The translations under genes were made by a program, and so were the position numbers. This document shows, piece after piece, positions 1 through 11,710 of a stretch of DNA of 64,000 nt. The notes below the pieces were generated by a model, which ran no database searches, had not been told where the DNA came from, and worked only from the letters and a program-made list of their open reading frames with translations. Position 1 is the first letter of the stretch, and every line of letters starts with the position of its first letter. Source of the DNA: Sva-07 sp963747375 (lineage in GTDB: Bacteria; Actinomycetota; Acidimicrobiia; Acidimicrobiales; Ilumatobacteraceae); the NCBI GenBank assembly GCA_963747375.1, contig CAVVFL010000014.1, positions 1 to 64,000 on the forward strand. The letters are read 5' to 3'.

Positions 1-786
1 AGGAGCCTGCCCCCGTCGTCGACGAGCTCTTCCGGCACGTCCACAGCCTGAAGGGCATGGCGGCCGCCATGCAGCAGGAGGGGATCGCCCTCGTGGCCCA
101 CCGGGCCGAGGACGTGATCGGCGGGCTGCGGGCGCGCGGCGAGGCCCCCGACGCCGAACTGGTCGACCTGTTGCTCGCCGTCACCGACGCGCTCTCCGCG
201 ATGGTCGAGGAGGCGGGGGCCGGCGGAGCCCCGGCCGCCCCCCCTGCCCTGGTCGAGCGGCTCGGCGACGCGGTGACCCGCCGGGGAGGGACGGAGCCCG
301 CCCCCACGCCCGGACCGGTGCTCGACGAAGCCCCGTCTCCGTCCCCGCCGTCCCGTCCTCGCCGGCTCCGCGTGCAGGTGGAGGTCTCCGAGGGGAGCCC
401 GGTCCCGGCCGTCCGCGGATTTCTGGTCCTGAAACGGCTCGAGGGGTCCGGTACGGTCGTCTCCTCGGTCCCCGCCGCCGAGGAACTGCGCGCCGGCCGC
501 ATGCCGGGGCGCACGCTCACGGTGGAGGTCGAGACCGACCAGTCCGTCGCCGAGGTCGAGCGGACGATGGCCCAGATCGCCGAGCTCGCGCGGGTCGAGG
601 TCCGGGAGGCGGGGGAGGTGGCGCCCCCGCCGGTCGAGCCGGCGCGCCCCGCGACCCGAGGTCGCGGCGGAGCCCGTCCGAACGGTTCGCGTCCGTGCCG
701 AGATGCTCGACGAGTTCCTCGACGTGTCCGGGGAGTTGCTGCTCGCGACGGCGCGGCTGCGGGAGATGGGGCGGGCCATGCCCGAC
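1..786 (+). pseudogene. cheA: CheA chemotaxis histidine kinase, internal fragment
   Basis: The fragment enters from the window edge inside an Hpt phosphotransfer domain: HSLKGMAA holds the phospho-accepting His. A variable linker follows, then the start of the P3 dimerisation helix (EMLDEFLDVSGELLLATARL, about 700-760). CheA phosphorylates response regulators in chemotaxis or related wsp-like pathways. The reading frame shifts by +1 near 645, where one extra C or G lies inside a Pro/Ala-rich linker. The kinase, ATPase and CheW-like domains are absent: at about 786 the protein turns without a stop into an unrelated lipase. Base composition here is clearly more G+C-rich than in the rest of the window. 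Family assignment is firm; whether the fragment belongs to this chromosome is doubtful. Confidence 0.7.
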
Positions 787-3700
787 GTGGCACGCCGCTA
801 CGTTCTCGACACACCCGACGCACCGGTGGAACGCATGATCACCATCGGCGCCCCCTGGTTGGGGGCACCCAAACTCGTCAACGTGCTGGAGACCGGCGAC
901 TTCGTCCCACCAGCGGTCAACGGCCCGGCCAGCACGATCCGATACGTGGCGCGGGCTTTCCTGCGACCCACCAACTGGCGGCCGGGAGCTACTACGAATC
1001 GGTCGCCGAGGAGCCTGTGTTCCGAGAGAGTGGCTGGGACATCAACAACAACGCGACCGACGCCGAGGTGTACGACTTCGAAGAACTCGCCGCACTCCTC
1101 GACCAACAGAGCCCGAACTCCGACCCCGGCACGACCGCCCACGACTTCCAGGAATTCCACAACGACATCGGGGCACAGACCGACTGGAGCGGCGGCGACA
1201 CCACCGACATCGACTACACCCACATCGTCGGCCTGCAGACCGGCGCCAACACCATCGGGACGGTCGTGGCGACCAACGGATTCCAGTGTTATCCGTTCGG
1301 GCTCGGGACGTTCTGCCGTGTCGAGCCGGTGATCAAGCAGGAGTTCGTGTGCGGCGACGGCACCGTGCCGATCGTCAGCGCGACGCGCGTCGGCCGCGGT
1401 GTCGACCTCAACGACCCGAACGCCGACGTGATCGTGTTCCGCAGCAACGACCCAGCCGACAACCAGAGCGTCGAACACACCGGACTCACCGCGAACCCGG
1501 AGGTGATCGACACGATCCTCGGATTGCTGAGTACGCACCCCGACAAGGACCCCGCCCCGCACGACCGGAGCGATCTCGGAGCACCGGGTCAGGAACTCGA
1601 CAGCTGCACAACTCCGCCATCGCCCACACTTGCGGGCCCACCACCGGCGATGGCACGCCGCTACGTCCACATCCTCGGCGGCACCTCGGTCGCAGTCGCC
1701 GACGACACCGGAGCGAGCACGGCGCTGCCACCAGAAGGGTACGGCTACGTCGAAGGAGTCAATGTGTACCCGTCCAACGTCGACGACGCCTCCACGGTGA
1801 CCCTGCCACTGTCCCTCAGCCACCGGTACTCGATGTCGTTCGTCACCACCGCCGACCCTCTGGAACTCGAGATCCTCGAAGGAACCCAGCAAGCACCAAC
1901 AGCCGCGACGAGATGGATCGACACCGACCTGCCAGAAGGTGTCGTTGCCACGCTGCAGCTCACACCGTCGGGCTCCAAGGTGCTGCGGTACGACACCGAC
2001 GACGACGGCATCGCCGACACCGTTGCCACACCCACGGTGACGATGACCGGAGCCTCGGCACTCGACACCGTCGGCCCCGACATCACCGTCACGAAATCAG
2101 GCACCGGCACCGCCGCCACCGTCGCATTCACCGCCACGGACACCGGCACCGGCGTCGACACAATGTGGTGGTCGGCCGACGGCACGACGTTCCACGAGTA
2201 CACCGAATCGGTGAGTGCTTCAGAGTTCACCGACACCGTGTACGCCTTCGCCCAGGACCGAGCCGGAAACCGTTCGAACCTGACCATGTTGGCGCTGGCC
2301 GACGTGCAACCCGCACCGCTGACCACCGCGACGGTGCAGCCCACACCGGCGCCCTCGGGTTGGAACACCGGCGACGTCGACGTGGAACTGCGCTCAGTCG
2401 ACTCCACCGGAGGATCCGACATCGACTCGATCGTCTGGTCGACCGACGGCGCCGAGACCCATACCGAGACCACCGTCGTCGGAGACACCGCGCACATCAA
2501 GGTGGCCGCCGCCGGATCAACGACCATCAGCTTCCACGCCGTCGCCTCCGACGGCACCGTCGAACCCACCCGAACCGTTCAAGTGCGCATCGACATCGCC
2601 GACCCGACCGGCACCATCGAAGCGCCCGGAGCGAACACCGTGGTCCCCGACCTCGCTCGCATCGCGGGCACGTCCACAGATGACGCATCCGGTGTCTCCG
2701 ATGTGTCGATCGACATCCGCAACAGCGCAGGGCAATGGTGGGACGGGGAGGCATGGAGCAGTGCCGAAACGTGGCTCACCACGATCGGTACCGAGTCGTG
2801 GACCCGCGCCAGTGGTCTCCCTGCCGGCGATGATCTGCCGTCAGGCGGCTATCGGATCCGAGCACGCATCACCGACGCATCCGGACGGATCACCACGACC
2901 ACCGGACAGACCGTGACCGTCGCACCCGACGCCGCCGTGCGGTTCACCGCGCTGGTGGAGCCCGACGGCTCCACCGGACACACATCGGCCACGTCGATCA
3001 ACGATCGCGGTCTCGTCGCAGGCGTCACCGGGACCGGCATCGGCATCGGCGCAGTTCTCTGGCGCAACGGCACCGGCGCCGCACTCTCGCTTCCCGCCGG
3101 CGCGTCATCTTCGAACGTCAACGCCATCGCCGACGACGGGACGATCGTCGGCCACGCGGACCAAGCCGACAGCACCTCTGTGGCCGCTGCCTGGACACCC
3201 GATGGCCAGGCTCGGATCCTCCCAGGTCTCGCCGACGCTCGCTTCACCACCGCTGACGGCACGAACGGCGACGTCATCGTCGGTTGGTCGGCCGAGACCC
3301 CGGTGCGTTGGGATCGCGGCGTGATCTCGACGCTGCCGACACCGGCGGATGCGACCGGCCGCGCATCCGACATCAACGACCGGGGGGTGATCGTCGGTCA
3401 GACCACAAGGAACGGCGTCACCACCGCAGCGGTCTGGAACGGTGACGCCCTCACCGGACTCGGCACCCTCGGCGGAACGTCGAGCGAAGCCAACGCGATC
3501 AACGACCTCGACGAGATCGTCGGAACGTCCACCGACGGCACCGGCAAGCGTCGAGCATTCCTCTACAGCGACGATGCAATGGTCTCCCTGCACCAATACA
3601 CGGCGTCCGCGACCAGCGAGGCCACCGACATCAACAACCTGGGTCAGGTCGTCGGAGCGGTCACGCTGGTCGACGATACCCAACGTGCCTTCATGTGGTC

Positions 3701-5367
3701 GTCCACCAGCGGTCTCGTCGAACTCAACGCCTTGCTTCCGGCGAACTCCGGTTGGCAACTCGAGCGGGCGTACGGGATCAACGACCTCGGCCAGATCGCC
3801 GGGTTCGGAGTCCTCAACGGGGTCCCACGTGCCTTTCTGATGAGTGCCGTCCACGCACCCGTCGCCGAGGACACCACCGTCGACACGTCCGCCGGCCAGC
3901 CCGTCGAGATCGCCCTCGATGGGTGGGATCCCGACGTCATCGACGCGGTGACGGTCGCCGTTGTCGACGGGCCCGGGCACGGGACCCTCTCGGCCGTCAC
4001 CGATTCGATCGTGACGTATACACCGAACATCGGATTCAGCGGAACGGACCAGTTCACCTTCCGAGCCAACGACGCCATGTTCGACTCCAACATCGGCACC
4101 GTCACCATCACCGTGACCGACGACGGGACCACGGACCCTCCCCCAGATCCGGCGACCGTCACCATCGAGGGACCGGCTCAGATGAACGAAGGCGACACGA
4201 TCACACTCGTCGCCACGTCCAAGAACTTCCCCGACAGCACCGTGTCGTACTCGTGGGATCTCGACGGCGACGGCATCACCGGCGACGTCGAGGGCGACCA
4301 CGCCGCCCTGACTGTGGTCGACAACGGTGAGCTCACCGTCACCGTCGAGGCCACGGGGAGCGGCGCCGCAGCCAACGCCACGCACACGATTCGGATCGAC
4401 AACGTCGATCCGACGATCGACGGACTTCCCGGCACCCTGTCCGTGAAGGTCGGTCAGGCCGTGACGGCCGACGGTGTACTGAACGATCCGGGCGACGACA
4501 CGTTCGAGGGGACCGTCGACTACGGCGACGGTGCTGGGCCTGTCGCACTCCCGATCACCACGGCGGCGCTCCGCATCGAACACGCCTTCAGCGAGGCCGG
4601 TCACTACACCATCACCGTCGACGTCTGCGACGACGACCAAGGCTGCGCGACCGCCACGATTTCTGTCGAGGTCACCCAACCCGATCCACCGACCAGCGCG
4701 GGTGCGTTCCTCGTGTCGCAGTCCAACCGTCGCACACTCCCGGAACAATTCGACGGCGCCACCGTGAGCGGGACGATCCATGCATTCATCGACCCGACAC
4801 ATGCGTCGATCGCCTCGAATGGCGCCTTGAGCAAGGTCGAGTTCTCGATCGACGGCACACCGTTCTCAATCGAACGAGACGCGGCGTTCGACCTCGCCCG
4901 TACCCGCAGTGACGGCCGCGCCTACGGGCTCGACACCACGCTGCTCGACAACGGTGACCACACGATCGTCGCCCAGATCTCATATCGATCAGGCGCCGAG
5001 CGCGACGACGATCACCGCTCACGTCACTGTGGCCAACGGCCAGGCATCGAAGACACTGCTCGTGTCGAGCCGAACTGACCGCGGAAATGCGGTCGGGCTC
5101 GACGGGACGACGCAACACGGCAAGGTCGCCATCTTCTTCGGGCCGACAGCGACGATCGACGGTGCCACCGTGCGCTTCTCGATCGACGGCAAGGTCCGCT
5201 CTTCGGAGGGGCTCATCGCCTACGACCTCGCCACCACCGCTCCCAACGGCACCGCGCGGCTTCTCGACCTCAACACCCTCCAGAAGGGTCGCCACACCGT
5301 CACCGCCGACATCTTGCTGCCGAGCGGCGTCTCCATCACCCACACGGCCACGTTCATCATCACCTGA
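787..5367 (+). CDS. Large LCAT-type hydrolase with HAF, cadherin-like and PKD repeats (5' truncated, frameshifted)
   Basis: The first visible residues (VARRYVLD, then TIGAPWLGAPKLVN) match the strand after the nucleophile elbow of LCAT/lipase-type alpha/beta hydrolases; the GHSMGG-like elbow itself is lost at the left junction. After the hydrolase part come Ig-like modules, HAF-type repeats with SDINDRG/AINDLDEIVG signatures (about 3.0-3.8 kb), a cadherin-like tandem domain (about 3.86-4.13 kb) and PKD-like domains (about 4.2-4.7 kb). This is the build of an exported multidomain surface or secreted enzyme. Two single-base frameshifts are needed: one missing base near 958 (expected ARAFPATHQL) and one extra base near 4998. 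The stop is at 5365-5367. The start codon and any signal peptide are not present in the window. Substrate unknown. Confidence 0.65.
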
Positions 5368-5453
5368 AGGCCGGCGCATCGTGCAAGCGATCGAACAGGT
5401 CAATGACAGCCGGAAGTTGCACACTTCACCAGGTCCACCTTCAAGGAGTCGCC

Positions 5454-6074
5454 ATGCCCCCACCTGAACCATTCACACTTCGCAGCGCCGCCGGACTACC
5501 CACGGAGCCTCACCCGTTCTCGTCGAGCGTATTGATTGTGATCGATGCGCAACTCGAGTACGTGAGCGGTGCGCTGGCGTTACCAGACATTGGTGCTGCG
5601 TTGGTCAACGTTGCCCGTTTGATCGAGTCCGCCCGGACGACGGCGACACCAGTTGTTCACGTCCTGCACCAGGGTCGGCAAGGCGGACTCTTCGACCCGG
5701 ATCTCGGCGGTGTTGCGATCGGATCCGTCGCTCCCGGCGACGGCGAAACAATCGTCACCAAGACCCTTCCGAACGCATTCGCGAAGACCTCCCTCGAGAA
5801 CACACTCGGCGCTCTTGGCCGACGTCAGCTCATCGTGGCCGGCTTCATGACACACATGTGCGTCAGTTCGACCGCTCGAGCCGGTCTCGATCTGGGTTAC
5901 GAGGTCGTCGTCGCAAGTGACGCCACCGCAACCCGTGCCTTGCCCTCGATCGACGACGGCCCGGCGGTCGATGCCACAACCGTGCACCGCGTTGCACTTG
6001 CGGAACTGGCAGATCGATTCTGCATCGTCAGCACCACCGACAAAATCCTCGCCAGCGTTGGCGACTCCATCTGA
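5454..6074 (+). CDS. Isochorismatase-family cysteine hydrolase
   Basis: A 206-residue single-domain protein of the isochorismatase/nicotinamidase fold, cytosolic. The catalytic triad is visible: Asp31 (VIDAQ), Lys103 (VTKTLPNAF) and Cys136 (THMCVSSTAR). Family members hydrolyse amides or vinyl ethers such as nicotinamide, N-carbamoylsarcosine or isochorismate; the substrate here cannot be told. ATG 5454 is chosen because an AAGGAG ribosome site sits about 6 nt upstream; an in-frame ATG at 5403 lacks one. It follows the large secreted protein by 86 nt and is probably transcribed separately. Length is normal for the family. Confidence 0.85.
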   Translation: MPPPEPFTLRSAAGLPTEPHPFSSSVLIVIDAQLEYVSGALALPDIGAALVNVARLIESARTTATPVVHVLHQGRQGGLFDPDLGGVAIGSVAPGDGETIVTKTLPNAFAKTSLENTLGALGRRQLIVAGFMTHMCVSSTARAGLDLGYEVVVASDATATRALPSIDDGPAVDATTVHRVALAELADRFCIVSTTDKILASVGDSI

Positions 6075-6087
6075 TCGAGGCGCTGTG

Positions 6088-6342
6088 ATGTTCCTGCTCT
6101 ACACCCATCCTCAATTCATGCTCGACGACAACCGTCGTCGCACCGAAGCTGCAGTGCGCCACGCGGCGCTGCTGCGTGCGCTACCGCCGATCCGGCGGCT
6201 TCAACGCCTGCGGTGTTGGCTCGGGCACCGTGCGACAGCGCGAGTGCCGCAGCCTGGTCCGCGCGACAAGCGTCGTGCGCGCTCGGTGCGCCCCGTGCCC
6301 AGGCGTCTGACGGGCGCGGGCGCCTGCTCAGGCCATCGATGA
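6088..6342 (+). CDS. Small basic hypothetical protein
   Basis: An 84-residue ORF starting 13 nt after the isochorismatase stop. The N-terminus MFLLYTHPQFMLDDNRRR resembles short actinobacterial proteins that begin with an MLxxYTHPE-like motif and continue as an Arg-rich helix; no function is known for them. The C-terminal half is rich in Arg and Pro and may read beyond the real protein if an indel is present. It converges on the broken TPR gene. Support is codon use, the starting motif and position only. Confidence 0.4.
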   Translation: MFLLYTHPQFMLDDNRRRTEAAVRHAALLRALPPIRRLQRLRCWLGHRATARVPQPGPRDKRRARSVRPVPRRLTGAGACSGHR

Positions 6343-6385
6343 TGCTTCGGCGAGCACGTCGTGCGCGAGCTTCTCCAGGACGTGA

Positions 6386-7105
6386 CTACTCGCCGTCGCC
6401 TGGGTTCGCGACGAGCCCCTGTGGCGAGGGGACTTCGGACTCCGCGTCGACGTCTGCGACCTCGTCTCGGCGAGGGAGGCGTCGTCGTCGACGCTCGGTG
6501 TCGACGATCGCCCGAATCTCTGCCGCCCGCTCCGCCATCGAGGGTGTGGTCGCCATGATTCGAGAAATCTCTTCGAGTGCTTCACACATCGCCGCGGCGT
6601 GCCCGATCCCGGCCGCTACTCGAAGCGCGCGCAATTGCGTCGACAGCGCGCCACCGGGGTCATCGACTGCAAGCAACGCTCGACCGAGCAGATGGAGCGA
6701 TGACACGATTCCCTCGTCGTAACCGATCACCTCATGCTCGGCGAGCGCCTCACGCGCGACTGAGCGGCGACGTCGAAACACCCTTCGAGCAGGTCGAGGC
6801 GCGCGAGTTGGTCCAAGGCGATGCCGACGAGGTGATGGTCGCCGGTGAAGCGTGCCGCTGCGAGCCCCGCGACCGCGAGATCGCAGGCTCCCTGGCACCC
6901 TCGATCGATCGACGTTCGGGCGCGCAGAACTCGCCCGACCGCAAGGCCCCACTGTTCGTCGCATTTCTCGAAGAGTGCGATCGATTGGTCGTGTGTGAGT
7001 CGCAGCTACGTCGAGATCTCCGAGCGCCCACTGCGTGACCGCGAGTGCATTGAGGCCGTATCCGGCTTCGATCGCATCGCTCGACGGCCCGGGCGAGCTC
7101 GACGC
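6386..7105 (-). pseudogene. TPR-region fragment of a signalling ATPase/regulator, broken
   Basis: Read on the minus strand, three frames together give one helical-repeat protein: DAIEAGYGLNALAVTQWALG, then EKCDEQWGLAVGRVLRART and GDHHLVGIALDQLARLDLLE, then GIVSSLHLLGRALLAVDDPG and EISRIMATTPSMAERAAEIR, with a stop at 6386. Frame changes fall near 6990 and 6755. The pattern resembles the C-terminal TPR part of LuxR-, BTAD- or cyclase-type regulatory ATPases. The 5' end is missing: at about 7105 the sequence becomes a plus-strand dioxygenase fragment. Identity as a TPR region is inference from residue periodicity. Confidence 0.5.
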
Positions 7106-7555
7106 TTCTACCCATGGCCGCGCCCGTGTCCGCCACTCGGAGCCGCCACAATCATCTCGATCGACGACTTCACCGCCGACAACGGCGCCACCGTCGTCAT
7201 CCCCGGAAGCCATCGCTGGGGGCAAGACTTCCCGACCGATGAACAGATCGCGACCTCGGTCCCGGCAGTGATGCCGGCGGGTTCGATGCTGTTCTTCCTC
7301 GGCACCACCTGGCACGGTGGAGGAGCGAACCACACCGACCGGCCACGAATGTGCGTGACCGCCCAGTACTGCGAACCGTGGTGCCGGACGCAGGAGAAGT
7401 TCAGCCTCTCAGTGAGCCGTGATCGAGTTGCGCGCTCCAGCGAACACATGCAACGCCTCCTCGGCTACAGCATCCACCCGCCCTTCATGGGATTCGTCCA
7501 CGGCATGCACCCCAAACGACTCCTCGAGGGCACCGAGTCCAGCGGCGTGTCCTGA
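7106..7555 (+). pseudogene. Phytanoyl-CoA dioxygenase (PhyH) family, C-terminal fragment
   Basis: The sequence starts abruptly with FYPWPRPCPPLGAATIISID and runs through DNGATVVIPGSHRWG and FFLGTTWHGGGANHTDRPR to a stop at 7555. These are the C-terminal half motifs of PhyH-type Fe(II)/2-oxoglutarate dioxygenases: the WHGGGAN His is the second iron-ligand His, and the downstream Arg binds 2-oxoglutarate. The N-terminal half with the HxD motif is missing and no start codon with a ribosome site is seen. It abuts a truncated minus-strand TPR gene, so this is a rearrangement or assembly junction. Such a fragment could not be an active oxygenase. Confidence 0.65.
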
Positions 7556-7930
7556 TCGAGCGCCCCCGACGCGACCTCGGCCGCATGGCTGTGCTTCCCC
7601 TGGGTGCGATCTTCGCTGCCGGTTCCCGGATGGGTATGAGCGTCGCAACACCACATTCCTCGAGCACCGCTGTGCGGATGGCTGCGAAGGTCAGCAATGC
7701 CCGACACCACAGGTGCTCAGGATCACTCCCGGTGCCCAACCTCTCGATTGGCGTGGAAGAGGTCACCCGTCCACGAGCGGGCCGTCCGCACGACACGCTG
7801 GGCAAATTCGACCTGACGATCGCCCACCAACGCTCGCACCGGACCACCAAACGGATTTCGCAAGGTGTCAATTGTGTTCGCACCCGGAAGTCCTCGACCT
7901 GGTGCACATGCCGTGACCTGGGGTTTCGCG
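7556..7930. other. Intergenic stretch without a recognisable gene
   Basis: About 375 bases between the dioxygenase fragment and tRNA-Ala. Open frames exist on both strands, but none shows a ribosome site, a recognisable motif or convincing codon use. A degraded gene is possible; nothing could be identified. Confidence 0.5.
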
Positions 7931-8003
7931 TGGAGCTAAGGAGAATCGAACTCCTGACCTCTTCCATGCCATGGAAGCGCTCTACCAACTGAGCTATAGC
8001 CCC
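7931..8003 (-). tRNA. tRNA-Ala (anticodon GGC)
   Basis: On the minus strand the gene begins GGGGCTATAGCTCAG and folds into a complete cloverleaf. The acceptor stem contains the G3-U70 wobble pair that identifies tRNA-Ala. The anticodon stem CTTCC/GGAAG encloses the loop ATGGCAT, anticodon GGC. The T arm GTTCGATTC is present. CCA is not encoded; the discriminator base is A. Confidence 0.95.
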
Positions 8004-8013
8004 GAGACTGCGA

Positions 8014-8043
8014 GGATCTCGGACTGCTGGATCTCGGACTGCT
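8014..8043. repeat. Perfect 15-bp tandem duplication upstream of tRNA-Ala
   Basis: GGATCTCGGACTGCT occurs twice head to tail (8014-8028 and 8029-8043), 10 nt upstream of the tRNA 5' end. It lies in the promoter-proximal region of the tRNA. Function unknown; replication slippage would explain it. Confidence 0.8.
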
Positions 8044-8109
8044 CCGAGACCAGCGAATCGATCGCTGTGCGAATCTAGCCCGCCCAGCGGGTCGCTCCAA
8101 CGTGGCCGC

Positions 8110-8520
8110 TCAGCTCGTTGCGGTGGCGACCGCCGGCGGTTCCCACTCGAGGCGGGGTGCGTCCATGTAGAGACGTTCGATCTCGTAGAACTCGCGGACA
8201 CTGTCGAGGAAGACATGGACCACGACGTCGCCGTAGTCGATCAGCGACCACTGCTGCTCGCGAATCCCCTCGGTGCGCACGGGCGACCGACCGAGTTCGG
8301 ATTTGACCTTGGCCTCGACGTCGTCGACGACAGCACGTACCAGTCGCGGGTTCGACGCACTTGCGATCACGAAGAACCCGGCGATCGACAACACCTCGCC
8401 GACATCGAGCACGAGGACACTGGACGCCTTCATGTTCGACGCCGCACGAGCTGCGAAAACAGCGAGGTCGGCTCCCGTGTCGCTGGCGGGCACGGTGTCT
8501 GCGTCATTCATGTGGATCAT
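8110..8520 (-). CDS. rsfS: Ribosomal silencing factor RsfS
   Basis: A 136-residue RsfS/Iojap-family protein. It binds ribosomal protein uL14 on the 50S subunit and blocks subunit joining when nutrients are scarce. Family residues are visible: a V(L/V)D(V/L)-type strand (SSVLVLDVGE), FFVIASASNPR, and the C-terminal WSLIDYGDVVVHVFLD block followed by REFYEIERLY. The start at 8520 forms an ATGA overlap with the stop of the upstream gene; ATG 8511 is an alternative. The order nadD - LCP-like - rsfS is typical for actinobacteria and supports translational coupling. Confidence 0.95.
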   Translation of the reverse strand: MIHMNDADTVPASDTGADLAVFAARAASNMKASSVLVLDVGEVLSIAGFFVIASASNPRLVRAVVDDVEAKVKSELGRSPVRTEGIREQQWSLIDYGDVVVHVFLDSVREFYEIERLYMDAPRLEWEPPAVATATS

Positions 8521-9960
8521 CCATTGCCCTCGACGGTATCGGCTGGTGTGGTCTCGTCGGGTTCGATGCCACTTGCGCCGTCCGAATTCGCTGCCGCGGC
8601 GACCGCACGCGCGACGTACGACTGGCCGAGGGTCACAACGAGGTCGACGCCTTCGAGCACGGTGGTCGCCACCCGCACCTCGGCCGGGCCGAACAGCAGC
8701 TCGGCAGTCTTGGTTGCCTCCTCCAGCAGTGCCGGATCGGCCACTTCGACGAGGGTCAGCTCCGGAGCCCCGGTCGCGGCCGTGTCGACCGACACCACGT
8801 TGCCCTGCAGGTACAGCACCAGACCGACCATCTCGCGGGCGATGTCCGAGTTGGTGTCGTACAGACCACCGGATTGTGCGAGTTGGTCATCGGTGAACCT
8901 CACCTCGACGCGCACCTTGCTCCCGATGTTCGGGGTCGACACCAACGACGGCGAGATCTGTGCGAACACCAGCACCGAGTCGTTGCGGTCGAGGACGACG
9001 ACGTCGGCGTCCGTCGGGTTCGTCGTTGCGACCGACGACGACACAGCGATGTCGCGCACTCCGACGGGGCCCTCGAAGAGCAGGGCCACGAGGTCGGCGA
9101 CCGTGTCCGGCGCCACCGGTTGCCCCACGTCATCGGTGGTCACCGGTTCGGGTGGAACGTCGATCGGAGCGAGCTGGGCAATCGCCGACCACATCGCAAC
9201 ATCCAGCGGGTGCTGTTCGTACGCCGGCACCGACTGATCGATGGCCGTCAGCACCTCGACCACCTGCGCGGTCTCGAGGATCTGCGGGCCTGCCGTGACG
9301 ATCACGCCGTCGAGTCCCACGACCTGGGAGTCACCTTCGTCCGGAGTCGAGCCGGCCGGAACCGTCTCGTCCGGAACCGAACCATCCGGCACCGAACCAT
9401 CTGGCACCGTGCTGTCGGGAACCGTTGTGACCGACGCCTGCTCGCCAGTGTCGATCGCGTCGGTGTCGATGACGGCGTCCGGCAACACGACCTGCACCGG
9501 TCCGAGCGGTTCGAGCAGCGCTTCGAGCCCGGCCGGGTCGACCACTGCCGACCGCTCGATCGTGATCGACAGCATGTCTTCGACCGTGGCCACGAACGCC
9601 TCTGGATCTGACGGATCGAAGGATTCGTTCAGCGGTCGACGCTGCAGGCCGAAGCCCGAGGTGGCGTCGGCGTTGACCGGCACCGTCACGATGCTGCCAC
9701 CCTGGCCGTCGGGCAGCAGCGTCATCACGACCACCGACGCCAACTGCCCTGCATCGTCGGTGACCGCCAGGAGTGCGTTCGGTGTGCTCGGGAACTTCTC
9801 GGTCGAACGGGTGTCGACGCCGACTGCCTCACCCTCCTGGGAGTTCGACAACGTGACGACGCCCACCGCGAAGAGCACCGACGCCACGATCACGAGACCG
9901 AGTGCGGCCGCCGCCGCAGTGATCGTGCGGCGAGTCCGCCGCTGCGCGCATCGCCGTCAT
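8517..9960 (-). CDS. Membrane-anchored LCP (LytR-CpsA-Psr)-like protein with LytR C-terminal-like domain
   Basis: The gene between nadD and rsfS. The readable frame from GTG 9893 gives 458 residues: a hydrophobic signal anchor (VIVASVLFAVGVVTL), a degenerate LCP-like region (LLAVTDDAGQLASVVVMTLL), an acidic Thr/Pro/Asp-rich linker with repeated VPDG units, and a C-terminal LytR_C-like domain. LCP proteins attach glycopolymers to peptidoglycan outside the cell; the catalytic Arg/Asp set is not clearly recognisable, so activity is uncertain. The stop of nadD overlaps ATG 9960 (ATGA), but that ATG is in another frame. Removing one C near 9948 joins them and adds an Arg-rich cytoplasmic tail (QRRTRRT), so the true start is probably 9960. 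Confidence 0.75.
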
Positions 9961-10562
9961 GCCGACGCCCCGTACAGGCCGCGGCGGTGGATCACATCGA
10001 GAACCGGCTGGGTGATCAGGTAGTCGAGTGGACGACCGTCGGTGAACCGGGCGCGCAGGTCGGTGCTCGACACCTCGAGGCGAGGCACCTCGACTCGTGT
10101 CCAGTCGATGTCGTCGTCCAGCGCCACTGCTTCGCCGGGTCGGTCGACCACCACCAGGTGCGAGCGTGCCACCACCTCCTCCCAACGGGTCCAGGTGCGC
10201 AACCCGGCGGCTGCGTCGTCGCCGATGATCGTGAAGAACTGTGCGTCGGGATACTCGACCGCCAAGACCTCGAGTGTGTCCGCCGTGAAGCTGTGACCGC
10301 CGAGGTCGATCTCCTGGCGGCCCGGCAGCAGGCCCGGAACATCGGACACGGCGGCCTCGACCATGGCCAACCGATCGATGGCGGGAGTGATCTGGCGGGT
10401 GCCCTCCTTCTGCCAGGGCACGTTGGCGACGATCATCAGCACGAGGTCCAATTCGAGAGCGTGGCGAACGTTGACAGCGGTGACGAGATGCCCCACGTGC
10501 GGAGGATCGAACGTGCCACCGAAGAGCCCGATACGGCGCAGCTGCTGGGCGGTTCCGGGCAC
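9957..10562 (-). CDS. nadD: Nicotinate-nucleotide adenylyltransferase
   Basis: A 201-residue enzyme that adenylylates nicotinate mononucleotide to deamido-NAD in NAD biosynthesis, in the cytosol. The nucleotidyltransferase signature GGTFDPPHVGH is at residues 15-25, and the C-terminal ISSTxxR-type motif appears as VSSTDLRARF. The length is standard. The start is GTG 10562, preceded by an AGGGAGA ribosome site. It heads the minus-strand set nadD, LCP-like, rsfS with ATGA overlaps and is divergent from the sigma-factor gene. Confidence 0.95.
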   Translation of the reverse strand: MPGTAQQLRRIGLFGGTFDPPHVGHLVTAVNVRHALELDLVLMIVANVPWQKEGTRQITPAIDRLAMVEAAVSDVPGLLPGRQEIDLGGHSFTADTLEVLAVEYPDAQFFTIIGDDAAAGLRTWTRWEEVVARSHLVVVDRPGEAVALDDDIDWTRVEVPRLEVSSTDLRARFTDGRPLDYLITQPVLDVIHRRGLYGASA

Positions 10563-10856
10563 TATCTCCCTACGTTATTGCTTTCTGACCGATTTCACGC
10601 GCAACCGACCATGCCCGGGGTTGACAGATCTGTTACTGTGAATTGCTCCCCCATATACCCCCGAGTACACGGTTTACGACGATTCCCCCCGGAATCCCCT
10701 CGTAGTCGGCGTCTGCCGCTTATCGATCAACTCGTCGGACCGGCACGATCACGTGCGAAATCCGACACTGTTCGATCCGCATGGCCGATGCAGTGTGTCC
10801 AACGACACAGCCTGGGCCCGGAATCATCACGAACACGAACGGTTGTAGGAAACATC
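10563..10856. promoter_or_regulatory. Divergent promoter region of nadD and the sigma-factor gene
   Basis: 294 bases without a gene between two divergent starts. A TTGACA hexamer is at 10621-10626, but no convincing -10 box lies 16-19 nt from it, so no promoter is called precisely. Both flanking genes must be transcribed from here. Confidence 0.45.
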
Positions 10857-11684
<828 letters not shown>

Positions 11685-11710
11685 TCTCGACGAGGAACAG
11701 GAACGAATTG

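Noticed and set aside
3105..4802. Minus-strand open frame of 565 codons
   Set aside because: Shadow of the PKD/HAF-repeat protein; Asp/Gly/Val-rich composition only.
7419..7916. HNH-nuclease remnant in the gap before tRNA-Ala
   Set aside because: Scattered Cys/His residues only; no conserved order.
10621..10650. TTGACA promoter for the sigma-factor gene
   Set aside because: No -10 hexamer at suitable spacing, so no exact promoter is claimed.
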